Below the pieces are notes generated by a model. It ran no database searches. It saw only the letters and a program-made list of their open reading frames with translations, and was not told where the DNA came from. From Bacteroidales bacterium (GTDB lineage Bacteria > Bacteroidota > Bacteroidia > Bacteroidales > UBA932), in contig JAFYZZ010000007.1 of the NCBI GenBank assembly GCA_017548445.1, positions 1 through 41,996 on the forward strand: a stretch of 41,996 nucleotides of DNA. Reading direction: 5' to 3'. Position numbers and translations under genes: made by a program. Within the stretch, counting starts at the first letter, position 1. Each line of letters begins with the position of its first letter. Shown one piece after another: positions 17,651 to 24,678 of this stretch.

Positions 17651-19744
17651 ATGGACAACCTGGTCGGACAAGCCCGCGCGCTGGCGCTGGAGGTACTGAA
17701 GGACGAGACCCGCGACGACGGGTCGCCGTTCATCACGCACCCCGACAACGTCGCACGCATCGTGGAGGACGAAATCGGCCTTCCGGAGGCGTGCGTGGCC
17801 GCCGTGTACCTGCACGAAGCCACCCGCAAGCACCGGGACGTGGACATCTCCGCATTCCCGCAGGACGTGCGGAAGCTGGTGGACGGCCTCAACAAGATCG
17901 CGACCATCCGGCCCAAGGACACGCAGCTGGAAGCGGAGAATTACAAGAAACTGATCGTCCAGTACTCCACCGACCCGCGCGTGACCGTGCTTAAGATCGC
18001 GGACCGGCTGGAGGTGATGCGCAACCTGCAGATGTTCTCCAAATCCGCGCGCGACCAGCGGCTTCTGGAGACGCTGATGCTCTATATGCCGCTGGCGCAC
18101 CAGCTCGGCCTGTACAACATCAACAACGAACTGGGCAACATCTGGTTCCGCTACGCCGACCCCGAGCAATACCGGGCCATCACCAACAAGCTGAAGGCCA
18201 CGGAAAAGGACCGCGAGCAGATCACGGCGGAGTTCATCGAACCGCTGAAGAAGAAGCTTTCCGACGCCGGCATCGTCTACAAGCTGAAGATCCGCACCAA
18301 GAGCGCCTACTCCATCTACCGCAAGATGCAGGTGCAGAAGGTGCCTTTCGAGGGCGTGTTCGACGTCTTCGCCATCCGCTTCATCATCGACTGCGAGGAA
18401 GACCCGAAGGTGGAGAAGGACCTCTGCTGGAAGGTTTTCTCGTACGTGACGGAGGAATACGAGTCGGATACGAAGCGCCTGCGCGACTGGCTCACCACGC
18501 CGCGTCCCAACGGATACGAGTCGCTGCATATCACGGTGAAGAACAAGAAGGGCAAGGCCCTGGAAGTGCAGATCCGCACGAAGCGGATGGACATCGAGGC
18601 GGAGAGCGGCGCAGCTGCGCACTGGGCCTACAAGGGCATCCGCCACGAGGAATCGATGGACCGCTGGCTGCAGTCGGTGCGCGACGCGCTCGAGCATCCC
18701 CTGGAAGCCTCGCCGGAGGACGTTCCCGCGCCGCCGGACAAGGAGATCTTCGTGTTCACCCCGAGCGGGGAGCTCCGCATCCTGCCCAAGGGCGCGTCCG
18801 TGCTGGATTTCGCCTTCAACATCCACTCCGGCCTTGGCTGCCGCTGCATCGGCGGGCGGGTGAACGGCAAGGCCGTCCCCATCCGCGAGAAACTCAAGAC
18901 GGGCGACCTGGTGGAGGTGATGACCCGCAAGGACCAGCGTCCGAACCGCGACTGGCTGGGCTGGGTGGTCTCCTCCAAGGCGCGCACCAAAATCAAGCAG
19001 GAACTGGACGCCGAGGAGCGCAAGGCCGCCGCGGACGGCCGTGAACTGCTGGAACGGCGCCTGCGCAACTGGAAGCTCGAATTCCCGGACGACTGGATGA
19101 TGGAATTCATCAAGTTCCGCAAGTATCCGTCCGTCCTGCCCTTTATGGCCGCCATCGCCCGCGAGGAGGTGGATGTGAACGACATCAAGGCCTTCATCCA
19201 GCGGAAGACGGCCGACCGACAGGAGCATCCTGTGCAGGCCGCCGAAACGGTGGAGCAGGCAGCCCCGAAGGGCTATGCCGGCACGGCGGACGACATCCTC
19301 GTCCTCAGCGCCAAGAACGTGAAGGGCCTGGACTACAAGATGTCCAAGTGCTGCAACCCGGTTTTCGGCGACGACGTGTTCGGCTTCGTCACGCGCACCG
19401 AAGGCATCAAGATCCACCGGATGTCCTGCCCCAACGCCGCCCGGCTCATCGAGCGCTTCCCGTACCGCATCCAGAAGGTCGTGTGGCAGGACAATACCAC
19501 CAAGGGCGACTTCCAGTGCACGCTGGCCGTCACGGCCGAGCTGGACCACCCCGTGCTCAGCGACATTATGAGCGTGATCGGCCAGTTCAAGGTGTCGATG
19601 CGCTCCTTCAACGTCAAGGAGAACCTGCGCGCCGGCACCTACGAAATCACCATCCGCCTGCTGGTGCCTTCCAGCGCCGAACTGGACAAGGTGCTCTCGC
19701 AGGTCGGAGCCCTCAAACAGGTCATCAAAATACGCCGCATCTGA
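17651..19744 (+). CDS. RelA/SpoT-family (p)ppGpp synthetase with degenerate hydrolase domain
   Basis: A 697-residue protein with the full RSH architecture: HD domain (1-130), synthetase (about 200-330), TGS (about 370-430, beginning DKEIFVFTPSGELR), a zinc-finger/CC segment with KCCNPVFGDDVFGF, and a C-terminal ACT domain. The synthetase site is intact by eye: TKSAYSIYRKM, FDVFAIR (D238), PNGYESLH (Y289) and EVQIRT (E305), with RLRD near 277-279 resembling the RxKD motif of Rel/SpoT. The hydrolase site is not: HDxxED reads HEATRK (residues 55-60), losing a metal-ligand Asp and the catalytic Glu-Asp pair, although H30 and D118 remain. It probably makes but does not degrade (p)ppGpp. The next gene starts on its stop (TGATG). 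Confidence 0.93.
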   Translation: MDNLVGQARALALEVLKDETRDDGSPFITHPDNVARIVEDEIGLPEACVAAVYLHEATRKHRDVDISAFPQDVRKLVDGLNKIATIRPKDTQLEAENYKKLIVQYSTDPRVTVLKIADRLEVMRNLQMFSKSARDQRLLETLMLYMPLAHQLGLYNINNELGNIWFRYADPEQYRAITNKLKATEKDREQITAEFIEPLKKKLSDAGIVYKLKIRTKSAYSIYRKMQVQKVPFEGVFDVFAIRFIIDCEEDPKVEKDLCWKVFSYVTEEYESDTKRLRDWLTTPRPNGYESLHITVKNKKGKALEVQIRTKRMDIEAESGAAAHWAYKGIRHEESMDRWLQSVRDALEHPLEASPEDVPAPPDKEIFVFTPSGELRILPKGASVLDFAFNIHSGLGCRCIGGRVNGKAVPIREKLKTGDLVEVMTRKDQRPNRDWLGWVVSSKARTKIKQELDAEERKAAADGRELLERRLRNWKLEFPDDWMMEFIKFRKYPSVLPFMAAIAREEVDVNDIKAFIQRKTADRQEHPVQAAETVEQAAPKGYAGTADDILVLSAKNVKGLDYKMSKCCNPVFGDDVFGFVTRTEGIKIHRMSCPNAARLIERFPYRIQKVVWQDNTTKGDFQCTLAVTAELDHPVLSDIMSVIGQFKVSMRSFNVKENLRAGTYEITIRLLVPSSAELDKVLSQVGALKQVIKIRRI

Positions 19745-20301
19745 TGGATTTTCAAGAAGATACCAAGGATCTCGACCGCTTCGAGCAACTGCTGGAAGAT
19801 GGGCTGTTGAAGGTGTGCTGCGGCTCGGGCCTGCTGCCCGCCGAGATGGTCCGCTGCCCCGACGTCGACGCCGCGTGGGATGTCTATGTCAAGGACTATA
19901 TCGCCGACGCGGTGGTGAATTTCAACGAATACCCCGAGGCTGCCCTGGGTTGGGCGGGATTCCTGGGATTGGGCGTGGCCTGGGGCTGGGACGCCGACTG
20001 GCAGCGCTACAAGGACGTCCCGTACCGCTTCTGGTACGGCTCCCGCGGCTGGGACGATATGGACGAACACATCCTGCGCGATGTCCTGGGCCTGTCGCTG
20101 GAAAGCCCGGAAGCGAAGCGGATCTCGGACACCCTGCTCAGCTGCGCCCTGGCCGTGCTCGGTCTGCTGCAGCACGAGGGCGTGGAGACACAGACCGCCC
20201 GCGGCTTCTACCTGCTCGCCCGTGCCTACACGGTGCTCTACCGCATCGGCGCCGCCATCCAGCTTCACCGGATGGGGTATAAGAAAGTCCTGATTGGCTG
20301 A
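19744..20301 (+). CDS. Conserved-looking protein of unknown function coupled to the RSH gene
   Basis: The ATG at 19744-19746 shares one base with the upstream stop (TGATG), which argues for this start and for translational coupling. It encodes 185 residues, acidic at the N-terminus (MDFQEDTKDLDRFEQLLEDG), with no signal peptide. The centre is rich in Trp and Gly (ALGWAGFLGLGVAWGWDADW, then a Tyr/Trp segment), and the rest is predicted mostly helical. I do not recognise the family. The context suggests a role linked to the stringent response or simply co-expression. The coding bias matches the RSH gene. A palindromic repeat begins 12 bases after its stop. Confidence 0.75.
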   Translation: MDFQEDTKDLDRFEQLLEDGLLKVCCGSGLLPAEMVRCPDVDAAWDVYVKDYIADAVVNFNEYPEAALGWAGFLGLGVAWGWDADWQRYKDVPYRFWYGSRGWDDMDEHILRDVLGLSLESPEAKRISDTLLSCALAVLGLLQHEGVETQTARGFYLLARAYTVLYRIGAAIQLHRMGYKKVLIG

Positions 20302-20312
20302 GTCCGGGAAGC

Positions 20313-20399
20313 GTTCCTTGTGTCCGTAAAAATGGGACACAAGTATACAAAAACCCCGAAAAACGCGCCTTGTGTCCTTGAGAACGGGACACAAAGAAC
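20313..20399. repeat. Double-hairpin REP/BIME-like element, copy 1 (87 bp)
   Basis: Structure: GTTCCTTGTGTCC (20313-20325), 9-base spacer GTAAAAATG, GGACACAA (20335-20342), a 27-base core (20343-20369, GTATAC to GCGCC), TTGTGTCC (20370-20377), 9-base spacer TTGAGAACG, GGACACAAAGAAC (20387-20399). It fills the gap between two convergent genes and could act as a transcription barrier. A second copy with identical arms is at 22629-22715. Confidence 0.92.
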
Positions 20400-20401
20400 A
20401 G

Positions 20402-21115
20402 TCAGACGTCCAAGCGCTCGGTTGACAGGACCCTTGTAACGGTTTCTTTATACTTCCTGGAGACGGGCAATTCCGTTTCGCCTATACGGACCGAGTCCGG
20501 CGAAGAAAGGCTGGCGAGTGCGATGTTGACCAGGTAGGAACGATGGATCCGGAGGAAATCATCTCCCAGCAGATTCTCCCACTGGCCGATGCCGGTCTTG
20601 TTGCGGTAGGACTCGCCGTCCGGCGTGACGAGGCGGACTTCCGTGTCGTTGGATTCCACATAGGCGATCCCGGACACGGGCAGGGTGACGCTCTTCCTTT
20701 CTGAGAAGAAGGTGATGGAGCGGTCCTTCGGCTTGTACCGTGAGTCGATCCACTTGGCCCAGAAATAGTCGCCGAGGGCCAGCACCATAAGGATGAGTCC
20801 CAGGAATGCGGGATTGATGAGCATCGGGGCGACTTGTTTCTCAGAGAGAGACCCGTATTGCGTAATGCTTGTCCAGACGTAGTGATGGAGACACAGGATC
20901 AGGAGAACGATGGCTACCAGCATCGCCAGCGACAGGTACACCTTGTCCATCGGCCTGCGGGCCTTGGGAATCAGGAATTCCAGGATGATCGCGCACGGGC
21001 CGAAAATGAGACTGATGAGGATGGCCTGGGCCAGGGTATAGTCCAGACTGACCAGGATGAACGCCAGGAGGATCAGGGCCAGCAGCCAATATGCAATTCT
21101 GCAGAGGAGTCTCAT
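20402..21115 (-). CDS. Membrane-anchored LytTR-family transcriptional regulator
   Basis: A 237-residue protein. The N-terminal half has four hydrophobic segments (about residues 8-27, 30-49, 60-80, 103-120). The C-terminal ~100 residues form a LytTR DNA-binding domain (AYVESNDTEVRLVTPDGE, then FLRIHRSYLVNI). There is no receiver domain, so the signal probably enters through the membrane part. The target is likely the divergent small membrane-protein gene, because two 9-base direct repeats with 21-base periodicity sit in the shared upstream region. Its own promoter is well formed. GC and codon bias are somewhat less extreme than in flanking genes, which fits an acquired island. Confidence 0.9.
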   Translation of the reverse strand: MRLLCRIAYWLLALILLAFILVSLDYTLAQAILISLIFGPCAIILEFLIPKARRPMDKVYLSLAMLVAIVLLILCLHHYVWTSITQYGSLSEKQVAPMLINPAFLGLILMVLALGDYFWAKWIDSRYKPKDRSITFFSERKSVTLPVSGIAYVESNDTEVRLVTPDGESYRNKTGIGQWENLLGDDFLRIHRSYLVNIALASLSSPDSVRIGETELPVSRKYKETVTRVLSTERLDV

Positions 21116-21122
21116 CGCAGGA

Positions 21123-21153
21123 CAAATATAGGTAAATCGCGTGTGGCCTGCAA
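21123..21153 (-). promoter_or_regulatory. Promoter of the LytTR regulator gene
   Basis: The minus strand has TTG (21153-21151), a 20-base spacer and TATATTTG (21130-21123). The ATG is at 21115, seven bases after the -7 element. Confidence 0.8.
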
Positions 21154-21171
21154 GTCGGAATATCCTACAGT

Positions 21172-21201
21172 GGGTTTTGACAGGGTTGGAGAGGGTTTTT
21201 A
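21172..21201 (+). promoter_or_regulatory. Probable LytTR operator: 21-bp-spaced direct repeats
   Basis: GGGTTTTGA (21172-21180) and GGGTTTTTA (21193-21201) are separated by 12 bases, the geometry known for LytTR-domain binding sites (two 9-bp repeats 12-13 bp apart). A third partial unit, GGGTTG, lies between them at 21183. The second repeat ends two bases before the -33 element of the promoter at 21203, a position suited to activation. Confidence 0.65.
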
Positions 21202-21202
21202 C

Positions 21203-21235
21203 TTTGGATTACTCGTGAGCTTGGTTGTACCTTTG
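21203..21235 (+). promoter_or_regulatory. Promoter of the small MotA/ExbB-like gene
   Basis: TTTG (21203-21206), a 21-base spacer and TACCTTTG (21228-21235). The start site would be near 21242, leaving a leader of about 19 nt before the ATG at 21261. Confidence 0.8.
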
Positions 21236-21260
21236 CATCGAACAATAAAAAACTGTCGCT

Positions 21261-21674
21261 ATGAACGTACAAATCAACGAAGAAATCTTGACTGCCGTGG
21301 ACTCCCTGGGAGTCTCCCAACCCGTCCCCGTCGAGGGAGTCGTCGATTCCCCGCACTTCACACTCCCGCAAATATTTGTGATGGGAGGTATGGGCCCGAT
21401 GATCGTTATCACCGTGCTGCTGATCTGCCTCCTGCTGGCGGCCTGGAAAGCCCCCCGCTGGGTTAGGGAAATCGGTATCGGCGCCCTGGTTGCGTCCATT
21501 TTCTTTTCATTGTTCGGTATGGCCAACGCGTGTGATGCAATCCAGATGTTTGGAGATGTATCTCCCGCCATTCTTGCCGCGGGCTTGAAGTGCTGCTTGA
21601 TCCCCATCCTCTACGGTCTCATCGTCTTTTTCATCTCCCTGGTCATCCGCATCATCCAGAAACCCCGGATTTAG
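21261..21674 (+). CDS. Small membrane protein with MotA/TolQ/ExbB-like C-terminal region
   Basis: 137 residues with three hydrophobic segments (about residues 44-60, 72-88, 100-128). The N-terminal ~35 residues are polar. The last two segments, FSLFGMANACDAIQMFGDV, then PAILAAGLKCCLIPILYGLIV, resemble the paired helices of MotA/TolQ/ExbB proton-channel proteins (the GT.xG...aF...ia.GI..ALi.T..GL pattern). The cytoplasmic domain and first helix of a full ExbB are not present. The similarity is weak and judged by eye, so a proton-channel role is not established. It has its own LytTR-flanked promoter and ends 12 bases from the convergent transposase stop. Confidence 0.8.
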   Translation: MNVQINEEILTAVDSLGVSQPVPVEGVVDSPHFTLPQIFVMGGMGPMIVITVLLICLLLAAWKAPRWVREIGIGALVASIFFSLFGMANACDAIQMFGDVSPAILAAGLKCCLIPILYGLIVFFISLVIRIIQKPRI

Positions 21675-21686
21675 CCGGAGCCCCGT

Positions 21687-22550
21687 TCAAAACGCCTGAA
21701 GCATCCGGGCGATTTCCTGATAGGGAATCCCTGTCACCCGGGCAATCTGCTTGGCGTCGGCGTTGAACCGGCGCCGAATCTGGGCGATCAGGGCCGGCAA
21801 CTGTTCTTCGTCCAGTTCCTTGATTTCCCGTTTGTGGAACAAAGACTGGCACAGATCCGATATGGCCGGGAGAATGATCTGGTCCCGGAAGGATGGCAGG
21901 TCCATTTCCCGAAGTGCCAGACGCTGTTTCGCCTTGGAAGAGTTCTGCAGGAAAAAGTTCATCCGCTTGGGAGAGCGGAACAGGCTCTCCACGAATCCTA
22001 TGTTGACATACGATCCCGGCAGAATATACCCTTCTTCTCCCAGCACCCATCCGGAAGGAAGTTCCTGCTTGCTATGCAGCAGGCGTACTTGGGCCCGGCG
22101 CGAAATGTCGCCGAGCCGGCGGCCTTTATCCGGGGCAGCCCGGAAGAAACAATTCCCAGTCCCCCAAGGATAATCCGCAGAATTGATGCAAACGTTGGCT
22201 GCGACGCAATTCATTTGTACATAGGCGATTGCGCGCTCCAAAGATTCGTCTCCAAGAACAAGCGGCTGAATATCCACCCCGTTTTCACGAAGCTGCTCCC
22301 GCGTCTGATATTTCCGGCTCAGATAATGGGAGAAAAGCCGCTTGAATTCCGTGATAAAACGTCGCGCCTCCTCTTCGAAACAGGACAGGATAAAATGAAC
22401 GTGATTGGACATCAGGATAAAGGCCAGGATATCGATGCCGAGCGCATAGGCCACGATCGCCACATAATTCATTGCCGTCTTGAAGTCTTCATCGTCCCGG
22501 AACCATAGCCGGGTTTCCAGATGATCGGTAGTGATCAGAAAAAAAGTCAT
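21687..22550 (-). CDS. REP-associated tyrosine transposase (RAYT, Y1/HUH family)
   Basis: 287 residues from the ATG at 22550-22548. A longer reading from an upstream TTG is rejected because the promoter -7 element overlaps it. The N-terminal Y1 transposase domain carries the HUH motif in MSNHVHFIL (H50, H52), then FKRLFSHYLSRKY and AIAYVQMNCVAANV, where Y110 is the candidate nucleophile by analogy with Y.(x)2.NP in the family. The C-terminal ~60 residues look like a helix-turn-helix (AKQIARVTGIPYQEIARML), as in many RAYTs. Such enzymes nick and move single-stranded hairpin DNA and are usually single-copy, sitting among the REP palindromes they act on. Here 87-bp double-hairpin repeats lie on both sides. 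No IS200/605 TnpB partner is present. Confidence 0.9.
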   Translation of the reverse strand: MTFFLITTDHLETRLWFRDDEDFKTAMNYVAIVAYALGIDILAFILMSNHVHFILSCFEEEARRFITEFKRLFSHYLSRKYQTREQLRENGVDIQPLVLGDESLERAIAYVQMNCVAANVCINSADYPWGTGNCFFRAAPDKGRRLGDISRRAQVRLLHSKQELPSGWVLGEEGYILPGSYVNIGFVESLFRSPKRMNFFLQNSSKAKQRLALREMDLPSFRDQIILPAISDLCQSLFHKREIKELDEEQLPALIAQIRRRFNADAKQIARVTGIPYQEIARMLQAF

Positions 22551-22568
22551 AGTGTTAAGTTTACTTAT

Positions 22569-22598
22569 CAAAGATAGCGGAAACCTCGCTTAATTCAA
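22569..22598 (-). promoter_or_regulatory. RAYT promoter
   Basis: The minus strand has TTG (22598-22596), a 19-base spacer and TATCTTTG (22576-22569). The predicted start near 22562 is downstream of the alternative TTG codon at 22571, which fixes translation initiation at the ATG at 22550. Confidence 0.8.
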
Positions 22599-22628
22599 AG
22601 CCTTTTCCATTATGAAAGTTCCTTGCGC

Positions 22629-22715
22629 GTTCCTTGTGTCCCATTTTTACGGACACAAGGCGCGTTTTTCGGGGTTTTTGTATACTTGTGTCCCGTTCTC
22701 AAGGACACAAGGAAC
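22629..22715. repeat. Double-hairpin REP/BIME-like element, copy 2 (87 bp)
   Basis: Same arms as copy 1: GTTCCTTGTGTCC (22629-22641), spacer CATTTTTAC, GGACACAA (22651-22658), 27-base core (22659-22685, GGCGCG to GTATAC), TTGTGTCC (22686-22693), spacer CGTTCTCAA, GGACACAAGGAAC (22703-22715). Both spacers and the core are exact reverse complements of the copy 1 segments, but each sits at its original position. It lies between the EamA gene stop and the RAYT promoter. Confidence 0.92.
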
Positions 22716-22724
22716 ACTCCGCCG

Positions 22725-23624
22725 CTAACTCGCCGCGGCGCGGGACTTGTTGACGAGGATGACGCCGCCGAAGACCAGGACCGTAGCCAGCACCTTCTGC
22801 CAGGTAAAACGGTCCATCCCGATGGCAACGCCCACGACTGCAGCAATGATGGGTTGCAGATAAGAATACAAACTCACCAGCGTCGGGCGCAGGTGCTTCT
22901 GTCCCACCGGAATCAGGAAGTAAGCGATACAGGTCGCAAACACGATCAGGTAGGCGATTTCCCAGCCCAGCTTTGGCGTAATGGCCGCGTAGTCCAGCCC
23001 GATGAAGCCGCGCCAGGAAAAAGGCAGCGACATCAGCAGGGAGAAAAGGAACATCCATTTCATAAAGGTCACCACGCCGTAACGGCCGATCAAGGGCCGG
23101 AAACATCCCAGATAGGCCGCGAAGCTCAAGCCGTTGACCAGCATCAGCAACACACCGGCCGGGCGTGTCCGCTCCACTTCCCCGGTTCCGTGCACAGAGT
23201 TGAAAATCAGCCAGATGACGCCCAGAAGGCTGAGCGCCACGCCTCCGGCTTTCTTGCCGGTGATGGGTTCGCCCAGGAACAGGAACGCGAAACACATCGT
23301 ATACACGGGCGACAGTGAACCCAGCACTGCGGCATCGATGGGCGTGGTCATCCCGATGCCGACGAGGAAGGAAAGCTGCGTGAGAAACAGACCCAGAAAC
23401 GAGGCAAGGACGATCAGCGGGAAGTCACGCGGGGCCACCCGCTCCGGCGGCAGGAAAAAGGAAAGCAGCCAGAACAGCGCGCTGGCTCCGGCGGCGCGCA
23501 GCGAGAAAAGCACGATTGGCGGAACGACACCCGTTCCGGATATGTCCTTGCAGAGAAGGAGGTTGAGACCAAAGATGACATAAGCTCCGGCCGCGGCCAG
23601 ATGACCTTTCAGACTATTGTTCAT
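22725..23624 (-). CDS. EamA/DMT family transporter
   Basis: 299 residues with ten predicted helices arranged as two EamA repeats (first about 8-135, second about 155-290). The second repeat ends SLYSYLQPIIAAVVGV, a typical EamA signature, followed by a short basic tail. It would be an inner-membrane metabolite or drug exporter; the substrate is unknown. Its start overlaps the CNNM/CorC gene end by 11 bases, so it is the last gene of a three-gene minus-strand unit. The stop lies nine bases from the palindromic repeat copy 2, which may terminate transcription. Confidence 0.92.
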   Translation of the reverse strand: MNNSLKGHLAAAGAYVIFGLNLLLCKDISGTGVVPPIVLFSLRAAGASALFWLLSFFLPPERVAPRDFPLIVLASFLGLFLTQLSFLVGIGMTTPIDAAVLGSLSPVYTMCFAFLFLGEPITGKKAGGVALSLLGVIWLIFNSVHGTGEVERTRPAGVLLMLVNGLSFAAYLGCFRPLIGRYGVVTFMKWMFLFSLLMSLPFSWRGFIGLDYAAITPKLGWEIAYLIVFATCIAYFLIPVGQKHLRPTLVSLYSYLQPIIAAVVGVAIGMDRFTWQKVLATVLVFGGVILVNKSRAAAS

Positions 23625-24669
23625 CGGCTTTTTTGACCGGACGGACGACCTGTTTTTTCCACTTGTCGCGGGCCAGCTGCTGCATATCCCGGACAGTGTC
23701 CTGCTCGTCCACGATCTCGCTGCCCAGCAGCGTCTCGATCACGTCCTCCAGGGTGATGATGCCCTGGAAGCTGCCGTAGTCGTTGATGATGATGGCGATC
23801 TGCTCATCCTTGCTGAGCATCTCGTCCCAGATCACGTCCAGGGTCGTGTCTTCGTCGAAGGTTGCCACGTCGCGGCGGATCGAACCGAGGGTGAGGTCGA
23901 ATTTGTCCTCGGCCATCAGCTGGAGCGCCTCCATCCGCAGGATGTAGCCGGTGATGTATTCGTCATTGTCGGCATACACCGGGATGCGGCTGTGATGGCG
24001 GTAGCGCTTGTTCTTGTAGAAGGCCTTGAGCGTCATCGATTCGGGCGCGATCTCGCAGACCACCCGCGGCGTCATCACGTCGAAGGCCTTCACTTCGTCC
24101 ATCGAGATGAGGTTCTGGATGATCGTGTTCTCGTCCTCCTCCAGGTCGCCCTCCTCCTCCGCGACGTTCGCCATCGCGCTCACTTCGTCGCGCGAAACGG
24201 CCGGCTCTTCCAGTTCTTCGGGGGTAATGAGGTCCGTCAGCAATTCGATGAGCAGCACCAGCGGATACATCAGGAAAATCAGGGCGCGGATCATCGCGGT
24301 GGCGACACCCATCAGGGATTTCCAGCGCGTGGTGCCCAGGGTCTTCGGAATAATCTCCGAGAAGACGAGGATGAGGATGGTCATCAGGGCGCTGACCAGG
24401 CCGAACCACTGCGAGCCGAAAAGCTTGGTGGCCTGGCTTCCCACGCCAGCTGCGCCGATGGTGTTCGCAATCGTGTTCAGCGACAGGATGGCGGCGATGG
24501 GCCGGGAAGGGTCCTGCTTGTATGCCTTGAAGCGCGTGGCGGGCTTATAGCCTTCCTCCTCCCGCATCGTGATGTAGGAGATCGGGGTGGACATCAGCGT
24601 AGCCTCCAGGATGGAACAGAGGAACGAGACGGCCATCGCGCCCAGCAGGAAGAACAGCAGGAGTGCCAT
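23614..24669 (-). CDS. CNNM/HlyC-CorC family protein (DUF21 plus paired CBS domains)
   Basis: 351 residues. The N-terminal DUF21 transmembrane domain (about 1-150) contains LSLNTIANTIGA and LVFSEIIPKTLG. A linker leads to a CBS pair (about 200-320), with DVMTPRVV at its start and GIITLEDVIETLLGSEIVDE at its end. The C-terminal CorC/HlyC domain of many homologues is absent; the protein ends after about 25 charged residues. Members transport or regulate Mg2+ or related cations, with ATP/Mg sensed by the CBS pair. It lies nine bases after the SLC13 gene and overlaps the EamA gene. Confidence 0.92.
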   Translation of the reverse strand: MALLLFFLLGAMAVSFLCSILEATLMSTPISYITMREEEGYKPATRFKAYKQDPSRPIAAILSLNTIANTIGAAGVGSQATKLFGSQWFGLVSALMTILILVFSEIIPKTLGTTRWKSLMGVATAMIRALIFLMYPLVLLIELLTDLITPEELEEPAVSRDEVSAMANVAEEEGDLEEDENTIIQNLISMDEVKAFDVMTPRVVCEIAPESMTLKAFYKNKRYRHHSRIPVYADNDEYITGYILRMEALQLMAEDKFDLTLGSIRRDVATFDEDTTLDVIWDEMLSKDEQIAIIINDYGSFQGIITLEDVIETLLGSEIVDEQDTVRDMQQLARDKWKKQVVRPVKKADEQ

Positions 24670-24678
24670 ATGGGGGTC

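Noticed and set aside
22551..22571. Longer RAYT reading from TTG at 22571
   Set aside because: The codon overlaps the -7 element of a consensus promoter, so it would not be in the transcript; ATG at 22550 is used instead.
20313..22715. A composite transposon bounded by the two 87-bp repeats
   Set aside because: The repeats are themselves REP-like and lie in ordinary intergenic positions; no target-site duplication is visible, so movement of the whole 2.4 kb as one unit is not supported.
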